NCBI RefSeq assembly: GCF_009389715.1
Contig: NC_052407.1
Coordinates: 2,585,001-2,649,000 of the forward strand
Length of the DNA: 64,000 nt
From: Phoenix dactylifera
Taxonomy: Eukaryota; Streptophyta; Magnoliopsida; Arecales; Arecaceae
Direction of reading: 5' to 3'
Within the stretch, counting starts at the first letter, position 1. The number at the start of each line of letters is the position of its first letter. A program made the position numbers and the translations under genes. The notes beneath the pieces were generated by a model that worked only from the letters and a program-made list of their open reading frames with translations, did not search any database and was not told the DNA's origin. Shown here in pieces: positions 12,031-24,097 of the stretch.

Positions 12031-13303
12031 CAGCTGCCTTTGGTGGCTACATTCCTGTGGAAGTGTTTGGTGTGCTTTTCCTATATGAGCTTCCAGTGAG
12101 CAGATTCCTTGCAGATAGGGATAATTTTTTATCTTCTTTGTTGTGCCTCTAGGAAAATGCTCTTGGTTTTAATTTCTCAGAATGCTTTGTCTTAATAATG
12201 TTGTGATCTTCAGTTTCCGATCAATTTGGCAGCATCTGACAGTGAAGTCATTGTACAGTATAATATGAGATGACCATTTTGTTCTAAGTGGTTCTTGATT
12301 TTTTGAGTCTTCGTCGAACTAAAAGTTATTTCTTAGCTTTTTCTTCATCCATTTTCCGCTTCAGATTTTGCTGAGTTGACGATATCCTACAATATAGGCA
12401 TATAAATCTTGTTGTGTATTGGTAGTTTTTAGCCTGTTTATTGAACTTTATTTCTTACTAAATATATTAGAACTACTGCATAACTGCTCTGCTATAATCT
12501 ATGCTGTTTGCTTGTTCCATTGGCTCTGTTACGGAGTTAAGTCCTACCTTTTCAGCTGCGGTATAATATGCTGAACTACGAGGAAGATAATGACTCTCTA
12601 CGCTTACTTTTTGATGGGTACTGATTGTACCTTCAATTAAAAAAGGTTTATCAAAACAGAGTAATGGTTTCATCGCAGGTAGAGGACATGCCCCAGCTAC
12701 CTCATTTTTTTCCTTGTCATACGAACCAAATGTATCTTCTCTCATCTGCGCTAGCTAAGAATATCTGCATGTTTATAATATAACTGGGAAAGTTCAGCAG
12801 GTGCTCTTTTAGTGGAACCGGGTAAGATGGAAGGCCTTATTGAGGTTACATACTGATGCTTTAACACTATTAATAGCTGATAGCTATTATCTTGCTTAGA
12901 AGTAAGACGGAGGTACCATTGTCAAACCATTCGTCCTGCGCTTTAAATCATCTATTAAGATCATTATCCATTTCTCCATCAAAGCTTATGGATGTCATGA
13001 GTATCTGTTAATCTGTGTGAGAGAGAGAGAGACTTTAAATTCCAATCGCTCTCTCACATTTTAAGATATTTACTGAAATGTCATAGATAGCCACTTCAAG
13101 GTGCCAGCCAATATATCTCGTCAGATCATTTAGTATCACAGAAAATGTATTTTACTGTCACTTCTTAATGTGAAAATCACCAGGGCGACATAGTTTGATC
13201 TGCTTTTTGACCTTTCGTTACATCCATAGATCAAAATGGTATTTGGATGGTCTGAGAGGCTATGGACTTCACTGACAAGGAAGACCTTAACGTATCTCTT
13301 TGA
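12031..13303. other. Convergent intergenic region (3' UTRs)
   Basis: This lies between the ends of two converging genes. The first few hundred bases look like 3' UTR of the MUSTANG-like gene, and the last part would be 3' UTR of the minus-strand oxidoreductase. A (GA)n run lies at 13019-13032. Nothing coding was seen. Confidence 0.5.
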
Positions 13304-16300
13304 TCAGATCGTCCATGTCTGAGGTTCAAGCACTTGCTTTTCAGATTTCAAACCAGGAAACTGACCAATATCATGACCAGCAACTGCATGAAACTCATTA
13401 TGCAACCCAACCGCAAAGTCATCAGGCTGAGCTCCACCACTTTGGAAATAATCTGCAATCTGCATGGCAGACGAAAAACCATCAAGCACATCAGCTATAA
13501 ACAACATACCGCCTGGATTTGAGAAATATGACCTGTTTCCCCTATATTTACAACCAAGCACTGTTCTTTTTTTTTGGTGTAAATTGTAAGTAAACAAAAA
13601 AACAAAAGGCTACTAGGCCAATAACCTAGTTGCTATTGCTTGCTAGTGAGGTTTGACTCCCATGAGGTTGACTTCTGATTTGTCTTCTTTTTTTTTTGAT
13701 TGTAGGGGGGCTGCTGAGTGTCAAACACAAGTAATCTGTTGTAGACTGTTATTAATCACAATGCAGTGCAGCTGCACAAGTCATGGTCATGGGTGTGATA
13801 TCCTTGGCTCCACCGTAGTTCATGTTGGAGTAGTTTTTCACCTTTTCTTTTCTTCATCACTGACAAGAAAAACTTCTAAATCTGTTTATCCTTTCTTTTG
13901 GAAATAGATCTATTTATCTTTTAAATAAACAAAGAAATGAAATATAGTCTTCCCACAACTGAAGATTTTAACACAGGTAAGATCAATACTCTAGATGTAA
14001 TAATCATTAAATCATGAACATGCCTTTTTCAACCGCATATCAAATCATCAGATGACGTCTTATTCTAGATAAATGAAATATAATAATATCACACCATTTT
14101 TATTAAAAAGCCATTGAATTAAATGACCCAACTTGGATTCCGGTAGAAGTATTACCTAAATTAAGTACAGCAGCTTTTTAATGATCCAATCCACATAAAC
14201 TATGCATTTTGAACCAGCGTAGAATAAAAAGATATGGCACTTACATGATTTGCAAGAGACAATCCACTAATAGCTGCAGCTTCCACACTAGACCCAAGTA
14301 GCCAGTCACCACAAATTCCTGCCCGCCCATGTGGATCGAAGATACAAGGAATCCCAGGAGTGTTGGTTGGAAGAGCAGCACCCCTAAGAGAACCAAGCAT
14401 AGAATATCAATAAATCCTTAGCAATCTTATATAAAGATTCCATGAACAACTGTGAGAAAAGAATGAAGCAGACCATAATTGGACTCGTGTATAAAATGGA
14501 CACTGAAGTGATCCCTTAGACAGTCCAAGAGCAAATTCTACATCGTTAAGCAAGTCCTCCTTTACTTTTTCTGCTGTGACTTTAGGGATATTCTCCTGAT
14601 GAACATGATAATTTCCATTAGAAAACACCTAAAACATTACCATGGGATTACAATTTCTCAAAAATTCGCAAAACACTAGCATTGCAGGATTATGGATTTT
14701 TCCTTGCCATTAATTGTTGTAAAATAAAAGGAAAGATTAGTAAATTGCCAACCTGTGGCACTTTATTCCTTTTTCCATAAGCAGCCGTGCTGAAAAAAGT
14801 CCAACACTGAGGCATGTCACTGTGTAAAGGAAAAAGTTTGCTGGTGTTGTTGGCCATCCATGAAAGAGAATCAACACCCTTTACAAAAGCTCCTTCAAAG
14901 TCTGTAAAAGCTCCATTATGAGGAATTGAAAGTGGATCTTTAAATGCTGCAAGAAGTGCCCAGACAGCACTCAGTTCCAGCCTCTACAAACACCAAAATT
15001 AAGTTGAATCAGAAATATTTGTTTATTCAGTTTGAACGCCTGTTTAACCCTAATAGTTTGTAGTATCAGAATGCTTCCAGTAAGTTGTATCCTTAGAAGC
15101 TAAGTACCTTCATCTGTCTTGTTAGCAGTGGCAAGCCAGATGTCGAAAGCAATCGATTTGCACATTTTCCTGGTGATGAAGAACGAGAATGATCAACTAT
15201 CCTAACATGCATAAAAAATATGAAACACTATTATAGTTAATAATAATTCGAAGAAGGGAAACAATCATATATCTAAATTAAGCAAGTCTACGTGGTCCAA
15301 TGGTAGTCTGATATGGTTAATCTCAACAAGCAAGCATTCAAACTTCTGCCATGAAGTAGAACAGTAGAAGCACAAAATTGCATCAAGGATTGTACATAAA
15401 CATCAGTTCATAGCACATCGGAGGTGAAGAGAACAAGGGTCAAGATGAGAATTAAAAAAAAATGATACACTCCTGTAATGTGCATGAAATGTGAATTGTA
15501 CAGACCTGTTAAAATTACTTTCATCATTATAATGAATTCAAGGAAATAAATTGAAAACAATCTAGACAACAATTTTCAACAGCAGAGGGGCGCACACGTG
15601 GGGCTGCATCAACAATTAGCACCTTATTATGATAAAATTGACAAGAAAGAGACTTTGCTGGAAAAATCTCCTTCCCCTTTGAATCTTTTCCAATTATATA
15701 GAATACAAGACTTAATTACAGCTATAGAATCTCCTCAATCTAAGCATCAATCTAAGCATCTAATAAATACAGATCTAGCCTAAGAATGGAAAACGAAAAT
15801 ACAGTTCAACCCTATTTACAGCATACAATGAATGTGCTAAATCAGATCTCTCGTTTTCAGCATACAACAAAGATGCTAGCCTGTCGTGTAACAGCTAGCA
15901 TCGACAAAAATGCCTTGGTTTAAGATAGTTTCATGACTAGTCCAAAGATTGTAGTTAAAATGACTTTAGTTGGGAAGAATGCATGTGTTAGCAATTAAAA
16001 TTGCAACTTACATGAGGAAAAGCGGAATCTAAAATTAGAAAAAAAAAACAAATGAAATTAGTCTCATTGAAATCATTTTAGTCAAAAGCCACGTATTTAA
16101 GTGAAATATGTGCTCATGTCCCACATGCACATGTGATAAACAACACCGCACCAATTTTAACTTAGAGCTTTTAAAACTGAGATCCAATATGGTTTTTAGT
16201 CGTGACAAAACTCAAATTCCACTGCTGAGTGGTGAATGGAATTCATGTTGTAGCAGCCAACAAAACCACTCCAGCCAAACATGCCCCATTCCAAGAAACC

Positions 16301-18983
16301 AGAATGAGTTGTTAAAAAAATGTTTCAATGTATTTTGCACAAGGAAAACATCAGAAATCCTCTTCACCAGTGATGAAGAAACCGAAACCACACTACAGAA
16401 TCAACAATTATAATAGTAATAATTTGATCACTTAAGATTCTTGATGATACATATAAAAGAAATCCAAGAACATCTATAGTGAAATATAGTTACCATTGTG
16501 TGCAATAACTATTGCATCAAAGTGGCCATGGGGTTTCTCCTTCTCAGTTAAATACCACATCCCATTAAATGGCTCAAGCTTACTTATCCAGCAAGGCCTC
16601 ACAATGTTAACCCAACGATTCTGCACTTGCAGTTGAAATGCTACTTAGAAAAGTGGTAGAGGCATACCAACCTAGCACGGAGTGCTTAAAAGAAGGTATT
16701 AAATGAGTCATAGAAAGTCAGTCTTGCTGAATCAACAATTATAATAGTAATAATTTGATCACTTAAGATTCTTGATGATACATAAAACAGAAATCCAAGA
16801 ACATCTATAGTGGAATATAACTACCATTGTGTGCAATAATTATTGCATCAAAGAGGCCATGGGGTTTCTCCTCAGTTAAATACCACATCCCATTAAACGG
16901 CTCAAGCTTACTTATCCAGCAAGGCCTCACAATGTTAACCATACGATTTTGCACTTGCAGTTGAAATGCTACTTAGAAAAGAGGTAGAGGCAATGACAGA
17001 AATCGAAGTGCTTTAAAGAAGGTATTAAATGAGTCCTAGAAAGTCAGTCTTGCTGACATTCTTGGTAAATACCATCTATGCACAAATGATTATTTGAAGA
17101 GAAGATAAAGTAGAAAAAGATAAACATTGATCAAATTTGAAACTCCAGATTGTTGTTCGCAGTTAGTCTCCTTTGATGCAGATTTATCTGATGTTCAGTA
17201 TAATATTGTTTTTGATCATTATATTCTAGGACCATTCAACACTTAGTAACTAAGAATGATTTAGACTAACAAAGATTTACAACTTCTAATATGAATTAAT
17301 TGTTGATGTGGGACCATTGTTATAGTATTCTCAGATTTTCTCCCCCTTCCTGGTCTCATCTGTGAAAAAAATGTTTCCATGCACTAAGATCAATCATTTT
17401 CACCATGAATAAACATAGTTACAAACGAAAAGGTAGAATCACTGTATGAACATGTATGTTTCATATGCATGGCCGTGCACTTTAAGGCAAGATGTAAATA
17501 GTTTTTTTTTCTGCTGTGTAGAATTACATAAGTTTCATGAGTGAATACAATAAGATCAGAGAAAACAAAACCTCAAAGTCATGCAGTTAAGCATCATTGT
17601 GAAGCTGAGTGGAAGGCACCCGTGCTGATTAATAATTTAATAATGCCGACAATCCAGGTTGTATTCCCAATTCATCAATGGAAAGGCAAGTCTAGGACTG
17701 AAAGAATTAAGAGACAAGAAACTGGATCTTTTTCACTTCAAACTCATGCAACATAAACTCTATAACTATGATAAGGACATTACAGTGTGCTTTGCCCAAA
17801 AAATAAAAAACACTTCTAACCTGGCATAGAATTGAATCTGCAAGGGGACGCATTCCTTTCATGCCTATATATCTTGCAGTAGAAGAAGATATAGGAGTAA
17901 AACGACCACCAGCTTCAAGCTCTCCTAACAGCCCCTTCCATTGGCGTACCAACCCTTTCTCCAACCATCTGTCAACCAGCTTCTGAAACCTTGGATCACT
18001 TGCAGTAAAGAATTGAGCTGCATGATCAAATACAAGTGGCTGGGGATCAATCATTCTTGTCGCCATCCTACCACCTAAGCCATGCACACCCTAGACAGGA
18101 CCAGAAAATCCAAGGCAAGTCATTTCTTTCCTGATAATAGAAATAACAACACTAAAATTACAATGATGATGCCCTTACATCTTAATAACCTCAAAATGAA
18201 TGCTCGCTTTCTAAATTCAAAACAGAAGGAAACAATAGAAGCGAAACCACCGGCAATCAGATATAGATCAACAAAGTTATGTAGCAAGACATTGCAATCG
18301 AAATTCGCATCTCAAATATGTTAGTAATTTTTGTTTAAAATAATTTAACATGCAGCAAAAAAAAAATCAATAACTTAGTCGAACATTAAATCTCGTGGTT
18401 GGTCGTTTTCAATCATATCTTGATCTCAACATGGCTGTCTGAAATGCTCTGGCTATCCATTAAACGCAGATCTTTTGGATGAAAAAAATGGAATCTTTTC
18501 GATTAGCTTAACTTCATAAAGACAAAAATGCACCAAAGACCGATAAAAAAACCTCATTTTTCTTGTTATAAGTTGACGAAAGAAACAAGCCCTAACCGTA
18601 TCAAAGACCGTGGAACGGATCCCCCTTTCCTCGAGGGTGGAAGCACAGATCAGCCCCGAAATGCCCCCGCCGATGATGGCGACCACGGGGTCCTTGGCCA
18701 CTGGGGTGGCGAACACGACCTGCTCCTGGGCGAATGACTTCTTGATGACCGACCTCCGGGAGGTCCCGTACGAGCTCTTTCTAGGGTTTCTTCTTCGAGG
18801 GGCGCCGCCGCCGCCGACCTCCATGGAGCTCCTCCTTTCGCCGCCGCCGTTCTTGATAGGTCTGGGCTCCGCCGCGCAGATAGTGATTGAGGAACGGGGG
18901 ATTCTAGGGTTTCGGTGGAGGCGGGGTTTCAAGGGTTTGATGGGTTGGAGGACGAGGAAGGAGCCCAACAAAGAGGCAGTCAT
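13304..18983 (-). CDS. Chloroplast-targeted FAD/NAD(P)-binding oxidoreductase (renalase-like family), 8 exons, 497 aa
   Basis: Exons in transcript order: 18597-18983, 17821-18090, 16494-16620, 15108-15169, 14753-14983, 14474-14595, 14245-14383, 13304-13459. All junctions are GT-AG and keep frame (1,494 nt). Residues 1 to about 90 are Ser/Arg-rich and look like a plastid transit peptide. An FAD-binding Rossmann motif G105-x-G107-x2-G110 (VVAIIGGGISGL) follows, then the FDTGVHGLGGRMATR segment typical of this amine-oxidase-like fold. Exon 3 carries VRPCWISKLEPFNGMWYL and IVIAHNG; the end carries DPHGRAGICGDWLLGSS..AAAISG and IADYF, where the FAD-binding C-terminal helix is expected. Arabidopsis homologues are annotated only as FAD/NAD(P)-binding oxidoreductases; the substrate is unknown to me. 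A second, damaged copy of exon 3 lies at 16825-16948 in intron 2. The gene converges on the MUSTANG-like gene. Confidence 0.85.
16398..17057. repeat. Tandem duplication (period about 331 bp) containing exon 3 of the oxidoreductase
   Basis: The block beginning GAATCAACAATTATAATAG at 16398 repeats at 16729, and both copies end in AGTCAGTCTTGCTGA. Each copy contains one version of the 127-nt exon plus its flanking intron sequence. The match is close along the whole unit, so the duplication is recent relative to the intron's general divergence. Confidence 0.9.
16825..16948 (-). pseudogene. Duplicated, probably unspliced copy of oxidoreductase exon 3
   Basis: On the minus strand this segment still encodes a close copy of exon 3 (VRPCWISKLEPFNGMWYL is intact). 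The acceptor, CAG in the working copy (16621-16623), is CAA here (16949-16951). One codon is missing in the TEKEK stretch, and there are substitutions such as TGG to ATG near the start. The donor after CACAATG is kept (GTAGTT). Using the nearest upstream AG would add 5 nt and shift the frame. Inclusion of both copies would also break the frame, because the exon is not a multiple of three (124 or 127 nt). Confidence 0.8.
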
Positions 18984-19237
18984 GGGTTATAGGAGAGGAA
19001 AGGAAGAAGAGAGCGCGCGAGAAGCTCTCCGTCCGCGAGCAACGGCGCTCGCCTAGTGTTGCCATCTCAATCGTCTCGAGGACAACATATACCGCCGCTG
19101 GGACACGTGCGTGATTTACCAATGAAGGTTAAAATGGGGAACCCCTTGGTCTATGATTATATACCGGTGCTGAGACACGTGCAATACACGTGATTTACCA
19201 GAGAAGATTAAAATGAGGAGCCCCTTGATCAATGATT
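18984..19237 (-). promoter_or_regulatory. Oxidoreductase upstream region with a 72-bp tandem duplication and three G-boxes
   Basis: Two copies of a unit beginning ATATACCG start at 19087 and 19159. Each holds GACACGTGC and TGATTTACCA, followed by GTTAAAATGG- or ATTAAAATGAGG-like sequence and CCCCTTG. The palindromic G-box CACGTG occurs at 19104-19109, 19176-19181 and 19187-19192, the third through a short insertion in copy 2. All lie within 210 bp upstream of the minus-strand ATG at 18983. G-boxes bind plant bZIP and bHLH factors in light and ABA responses; that they act here is inference. Confidence 0.6.
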
Positions 19238-19239
19238 TA

Positions 19240-21600
19240 TTGCCTTTCCATAAGGAAACTCTTTTCTTGTGCTGCACAAGTCGGTAAGCCAGGTTCACAT
19301 TGAGCGTGTGAACAATCATTTCGAGGCTTATTCCAAGCATGTCAGTAGTCGACCATACGAAAATATTAGCATTGGTGCGGAGAAAGTCGATGAGTTTTGC
19401 TTGATTCTCCTCGTCCAGCTATGAGCCAATCTGCACAGTTTGGTTAGATTCTTCCTTTACATCAACTCTTCAGATGGCTCGCCTTACTGCTTCTTCAGCT
19501 CGTCACTCATGTCCAACCTCTCTATCAGCAATGTTTCCACTAGTTTTTTTTCTTTGAATGTGTCCATATAGCATTGACGAGCTAATATCTCGTTGCCTCT
19601 GACCTCTCCTACTCCATTTTTTGTGGGAAACTGCATGAGCATATGGTAATAGATACTACAACTCGAAGAGAATTTAGACTAAGCCGACCTAAAATTGCAT
19701 TATAAGTATAGGAGACTTGGACCACTAGGAAATCCAACCTCATCATGCTTTGCCGAGGCTCATGTCTCATGGTGACAGGTAGGTTGATTACACCCTCCAC
19801 AGGAACAGAGTCTCTCGAGAACCTGACCAATGGTGAATTGACTTTCTTCACATGTTTAGGAGGTAACTTCATTCTTTAGAAAGAATCGTAGAATAACACA
19901 TCGGTTGAACTTCCATTATTAACCAAAATTCTTTTTACATCATAATTTGAAATCATAAGAGAGATAACTACAATATCATCATGAGAAGTATAAACTCCTC
20001 ACAGGTCGGCATCAGAGTAAGAAATAATGTCTACTCAGTAGTGGCCTCTCGAAGTGTTCAGCTCCCCACCAACACCCCCAGTAATAGTGTTGATAACCCC
20101 CACCGTTGGCCGGTTATCAATCGACTCCATAGGTGGACGTTGATCCGAGGCAGGTTCTTCTCGACCTTGCCGATTGTTAACATATTGATCTAACCGGCCA
20201 CATCGTATGAGTGTTTCGAGCTCATCCTTCAACTAGATGCACTCCTTGGTATCATGGTCGTGGTTCTGATGAAATCAGCAGTACTTCTTTTTATCTCTCT
20301 TATTTGCCGGCATCTTCATTCTCCAAGGAGCCCGCAAATAACTTTGGCTCTCGATCTCCATAAAAATTTAAGCCATTGGTGCATTGAGAGGAGTATACCT
20401 CTCAAATATCAGAAAAGGGCTCTTCAGCCAATGAGAACTTCCTTCATCTCGGTGAGTGTCCCTTCCTGGAGCATCCCTTTTATCTCGTCTCCTCTTGCCA
20501 CCTTTGTCGGGCCTATCCCAGGCCGAGTCTCGCCAAGATGCCATAGCTTTCTCCATGTTGGCATACTTTTCTGCTCGGTCCAATATCTTTACAAAGTTCG
20601 TGCGGAAGCACTTCTCCAAGAAAAACAGAAAATGAGACGACTTCAATCCACTCTTCATGGATGACATCGCGATCGACTGGTCTAGGTCACAAACTTCCAA
20701 TGTCGCCACATTAAAGCAATTGACATAATCACGGAGGGATTCTCTTTCCCTCTATTTAACGTCGAGCAGAGCATCGGAACCTTGGCACTATCTTCGGCTG
20801 CCGACAAAGTACACTGGGAAGAAAATCCAAACTGCTCAAAGCAGTGAATAGAACCAGGTCAAAATTCTAAATACTAGAATCATGCCACTTTGCGAAGGAT
20901 AGCTCCATGTAGCATCATGAGAGCTTTGCAGCTCTCCAAATGGTCCAGAAGGTCCGAGGTGCCATCATACGGTTTCACTTGAGGCATTTTGAACTGAGGT
21001 AGAATCAGCCCTCCATGATCTATCAACAAAAAGGGAGATCAGTAATGAAATTGAGGTCATCATTAAGCCTCGAGGTCTATCCTTTCAATGCCTCAATCTG
21101 ACGTCCCATCTCCTCGATCTTCCAAACGAGGTCAGCTTCTTGCTTTGAGGCATGCTCTAACCAACAAGGTGATGAATGCCTCAAAATGGAATCTTTGTCG
21201 GAATGGGGACTAGGAGCGCGTCGCCTTTTGTCCCAATCAGCATTTCTCTATCAGGTATACCAACTTTGCCTGGAGCATTCGGGACTTTATGGACCCGACT
21301 GATGACTAGGGGACGCATTTGGTGCATCAGCTGTCGAGAATGCTGACTTGGTTGAGCAGGCACGGGCTTCTGTTGGTTCATCGTCGTCCATTAGAGCCCT
21401 TTAACTACAACAGTCAAGGCCTGCACCTGTTGCACGAGCATATTGAATTGCTCGAGATTGATAGGCACAGTTAGTTGTGGTGGATGTGACGGGTTCTATA
21501 AGGAAGCATGTAATGCGGGTTGAGCTTGTCGTTGTGATGCATTAGAAGCTCCATGACTCCCCTGAGACTTCATGGTGATTTGTTAAGTAAGGTAGTCTAC
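19240..21600 (-). pseudogene. Gag-pol remnant of the truncated gypsy element
   Basis: Decayed coding DNA in several frames. The clearest pieces are 20368-20709 (gag core and the basic region after it), 20035-20232 (zinc-knuckle to linker region), 19609-19872 (aspartic protease C-terminal half) and 19241-19340 (pol start). Stops and indels separate them, and the reverse transcriptase active site is not present. It is of the same lineage as the intact element but much older and clearly inactive. Confidence 0.8.
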
Positions 21601-21652
21601 TCTCTTCCTTCCTTAGTGTGGGTGTAAAGCCCTTCCTTTAGTGCCAATCTAT

Positions 21653-22382
21653 TGCCACTAGATTCTAGATTGAGGTCGGATTCTGCCTAAAGTGTGCTGA
21701 GGTCAGTCAGAACCGAAGATCGGGTGAGACCGAGGTACTCTGAGGTCTGTTGAAAGCGAAATGGAAGACAAAATCAACCTATAAATAAGTCTACTTGCCG
21801 GAAGGTTTTCGGCGGAAGACCCTTCGATGGTTAAGTCAGAGATCTAGAACAACAGTGGAAGAAAGAGAATGAGTAGAGACAAATAGTATATTGCTTACGT
21901 AAGGGTCCCCAAATTATTCTTATATATAGAGGATGAAATTAGTATCCATTACCTAGTTTATCGGACAATGCTATAATTGCATAATAACAACCGATTGTGT
22001 ATTAACTGCATAATAACAGCTTGCCATAGTTAATACTTGGCGATAACTGTGCGGATCATGTGTCAATAGTTGTATTGATACAACCATTACTAATGCCATT
22101 ATTGCCATTTATGCAATGATATTTGGCATCATTCTTGTGCCGGTCAAAAAGGTCGGATAAACCCGAGGTTAGGATACCCAAATTCTCCCCCATCGTATAC
22201 AAATTTAAAAGTTTAAAAATAATGAGACAAGTGACCATAGCCGTTCATTCCTCTTCGCCTACGCGTCGTAGTGCCAAAACTTTTCCTATTTTACATTTTC
22301 AAACTCCCACGCGAGGGGCCGTGCGACATCCATTTCTCCATGGAAGAGAACAGGTCGGCTTGGTAGACTGTAATTTCTTACA
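21653..22382 (-). repeat. Remaining 5' LTR of the truncated gypsy element
   Basis: On the minus strand the segment starts TGTAAG at 22382 and ends GGCA near 21653. It is followed after a short gap by TTGGCACTAAAGGAAGGG, which is the same primer-binding-site type as in the intact element (TTGGCGCTAGAGGAAGGG). A TATATATAAG box lies at about 21921-21930 in the right orientation. The boundaries are by eye and the partner LTR is absent. Confidence 0.55.
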
Positions 22383-22978
22383 GGAAAATGCTTAAAGATC
22401 ACTCACCAGATCACGACTCAATTCACCAATTAAATGCAAAAATTGTTAATAGATTAAGCGGTAGGTGGGGTCCACTGGTACCATCTGATGTCACCCTGTA
22501 CTGTGCTAATTCCCAATTAGTACATCAAAACGGGAACTAAACAGTGATCTGACAAGTCCTTGCAGCAGAACTCTTTGGTACGATGCGAAGATATTTAAAT
22601 AACTGAAATTGCCAGCCACGGAGATAGGCTATGGTAGATCCGGATGCTTCAAGAATGCCGACCACTAGCAAGGAAACTCCAAAACCAAAACCAACTGGGT
22701 TTCAAGTGATGATAAGCGATGACATATGAAAGCCAGTCTGAAAGTATTCAAATGGCTGAAACTAAAAATATGGTAGATCCGGATGCATGCCAACTACTAA
22801 CGAGGAATACCAAATTCAAGATCAAAATCAGTCGGTTTCCAGTGATGATAAGCGACGACATGAAAGCCAATATGAACGTTGGTGGGTTGGTATGGTAAGA
22901 AAGCAATCAAATAGTTGAAACCCAGTGCAACTAGACAGTTGTCTCGTACTCGATCGCTAGGCAAAGAAGAGAGATAAT
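22383..22978. repeat. Intergenic DNA with a diverged 139-bp tandem duplication
   Basis: GGTAGATCCGGATGC at 22633 recurs at 22772. Both copies continue through AGTGATGATAAGCGA and GACAT(AT)GAAAGCCA, with diverged sequence between. Nothing coding was seen. Confidence 0.65.
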
Positions 22979-23331
22979 GTCACTGAGGTGATAGCTCAGT
23001 AGAACGAGGCCTTACTTTTAACCCTGTGATTTCGAATTCAAAATGCGCAGGCATCGATTAAATTGAGGAGACTGGATGCTCCCTGCTCGGACACGTGGAT
23101 TGGAAGGGCTCATTGGTTCGCTGGTAGTCTCGGTGGTGCTGGGGTGACGTACTCACACGTGTATGTTGATCACAGTGGAGGAAGCCCACGAGTCAGAGAG
23201 GGCATGAAAAAATTTGCGACCCACATTAAACATTTTTTGATGGAAGGAAGACCCAATAGAGTCTTGGGTGGGTTCATCCCTTCCCCCTCTTCTTTTAACC
23301 AAAAATTAAAAAAAAATAAAAATAAATAAAA
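22979..23331 (+). mobile_element. tRNA-derived SINE with 16-bp target-site duplication
   Basis: The element starts with a tRNA-like head: GATAGCTCAGTAGAACGAG resembles the pol III A box, and about 30 bp on GATTTCGAATTCAA resembles the B box (both slightly degenerate). It ends in an A-rich tail (about 23301-23331). The 16-bp sequence AAAGAAGAGAGATAAT flanks it exactly, at 22963-22978 and 23332-23347. Length is about 353 bp. The small open frame inside is not a gene. Confidence 0.85.
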
Positions 23332-23347
23332 AAAGAAGAGAGATAAT

Positions 23348-24097
23348 AAATATTGCCGCTCCCTTGCCCGCTGCTGACGTTGTAGTCATTTTATTTTTTA
23401 ACAGGGAACAGAGCGGTGATAGAAGCTTTACGCTATCAACCATTCACAAAAACAGACCATTTGGTGTGCTTTGTTGGTAGTCGCACTGGTAGGTCTTCTT
23501 CACACTATAGCTTTGTTGTGAAGAACTATTTGTGCCTAATTAATGGCAAGCTGCTACATGAAATGCTTAATAACCGATAAGAAATATAAAAGGGAAAAGC
23601 AATTCGAATCAGAGAACCCAGTTCCATGGAATCACAACACCAAGAAGCATCGTGCTTGAGGCATGAACAAAACCCAAATGACTTGCATCGTTATTAGAAG
23701 ACTAAATATTTAGATCATTCTGCCAGCAGCATTTAACACCTAAATATTTAGATCGCATCCATATTTCTGTAACAAATATTTATACCATGAAGGCGTCAAG
23801 ATGGAGGGATTTCCCAGAATTCTTGCGTTAAAATATGACATAAAGCTTAGAGACTCAGCCACACTTTTAAAGAAGAGTCACTCCAGTTTTTACATAATTG
23901 CAGAATCAGTTGTTACATCACACTTTATAACTTACAAAATTTACAGCATGATACATTATAAAATCTCAGTCACGAATTTCTCACATGGGGGGGAGAACTT
24001 TTGACAAACACGTGGATGTCCTGGATAAAGTAAGGGCCATTCGTGTTGTAAGATAAAATTATAATTTAAAGAACATGAAAAAAAATTAACTCATGAA
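23348..24097. other. Intergenic region downstream of the WVD2-like gene
   Basis: AT-rich DNA. The part nearest 24097 is the probable 3' UTR of the minus-strand WVD2-like gene. Nothing else was recognised. Confidence 0.5.

Larger units (their letters stand above)
19238..22382 (-). mobile_element. Truncated, decayed Ty3/gypsy (Tat-type) LTR retrotransposon
   Basis: On the minus strand it runs from an LTR (21653-22382) through a primer-binding site, gag remnants, a protease remnant and the start of pol, then stops near 19240, so the rest of pol and the 3' LTR are missing. The fragments match, in order, the intact element at 49-62 kb: DLDQSIAMSSMKSG (gag core), GVINTITGG (gag to protease linker), SVPVEG and YNAILGR (protease), and DMLGISLEMIVHTLNV (N-terminal pol). 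Frames are broken many times. No target duplication can be tested because one end is lost. Confidence 0.8.

Noticed and set aside
15290..15360. tRNA-like words (CCAATGGTAG, CATTCAAACTT)
   Set aside because: Only a loose A/B-box likeness. No cloverleaf, tail or target duplication could be traced.
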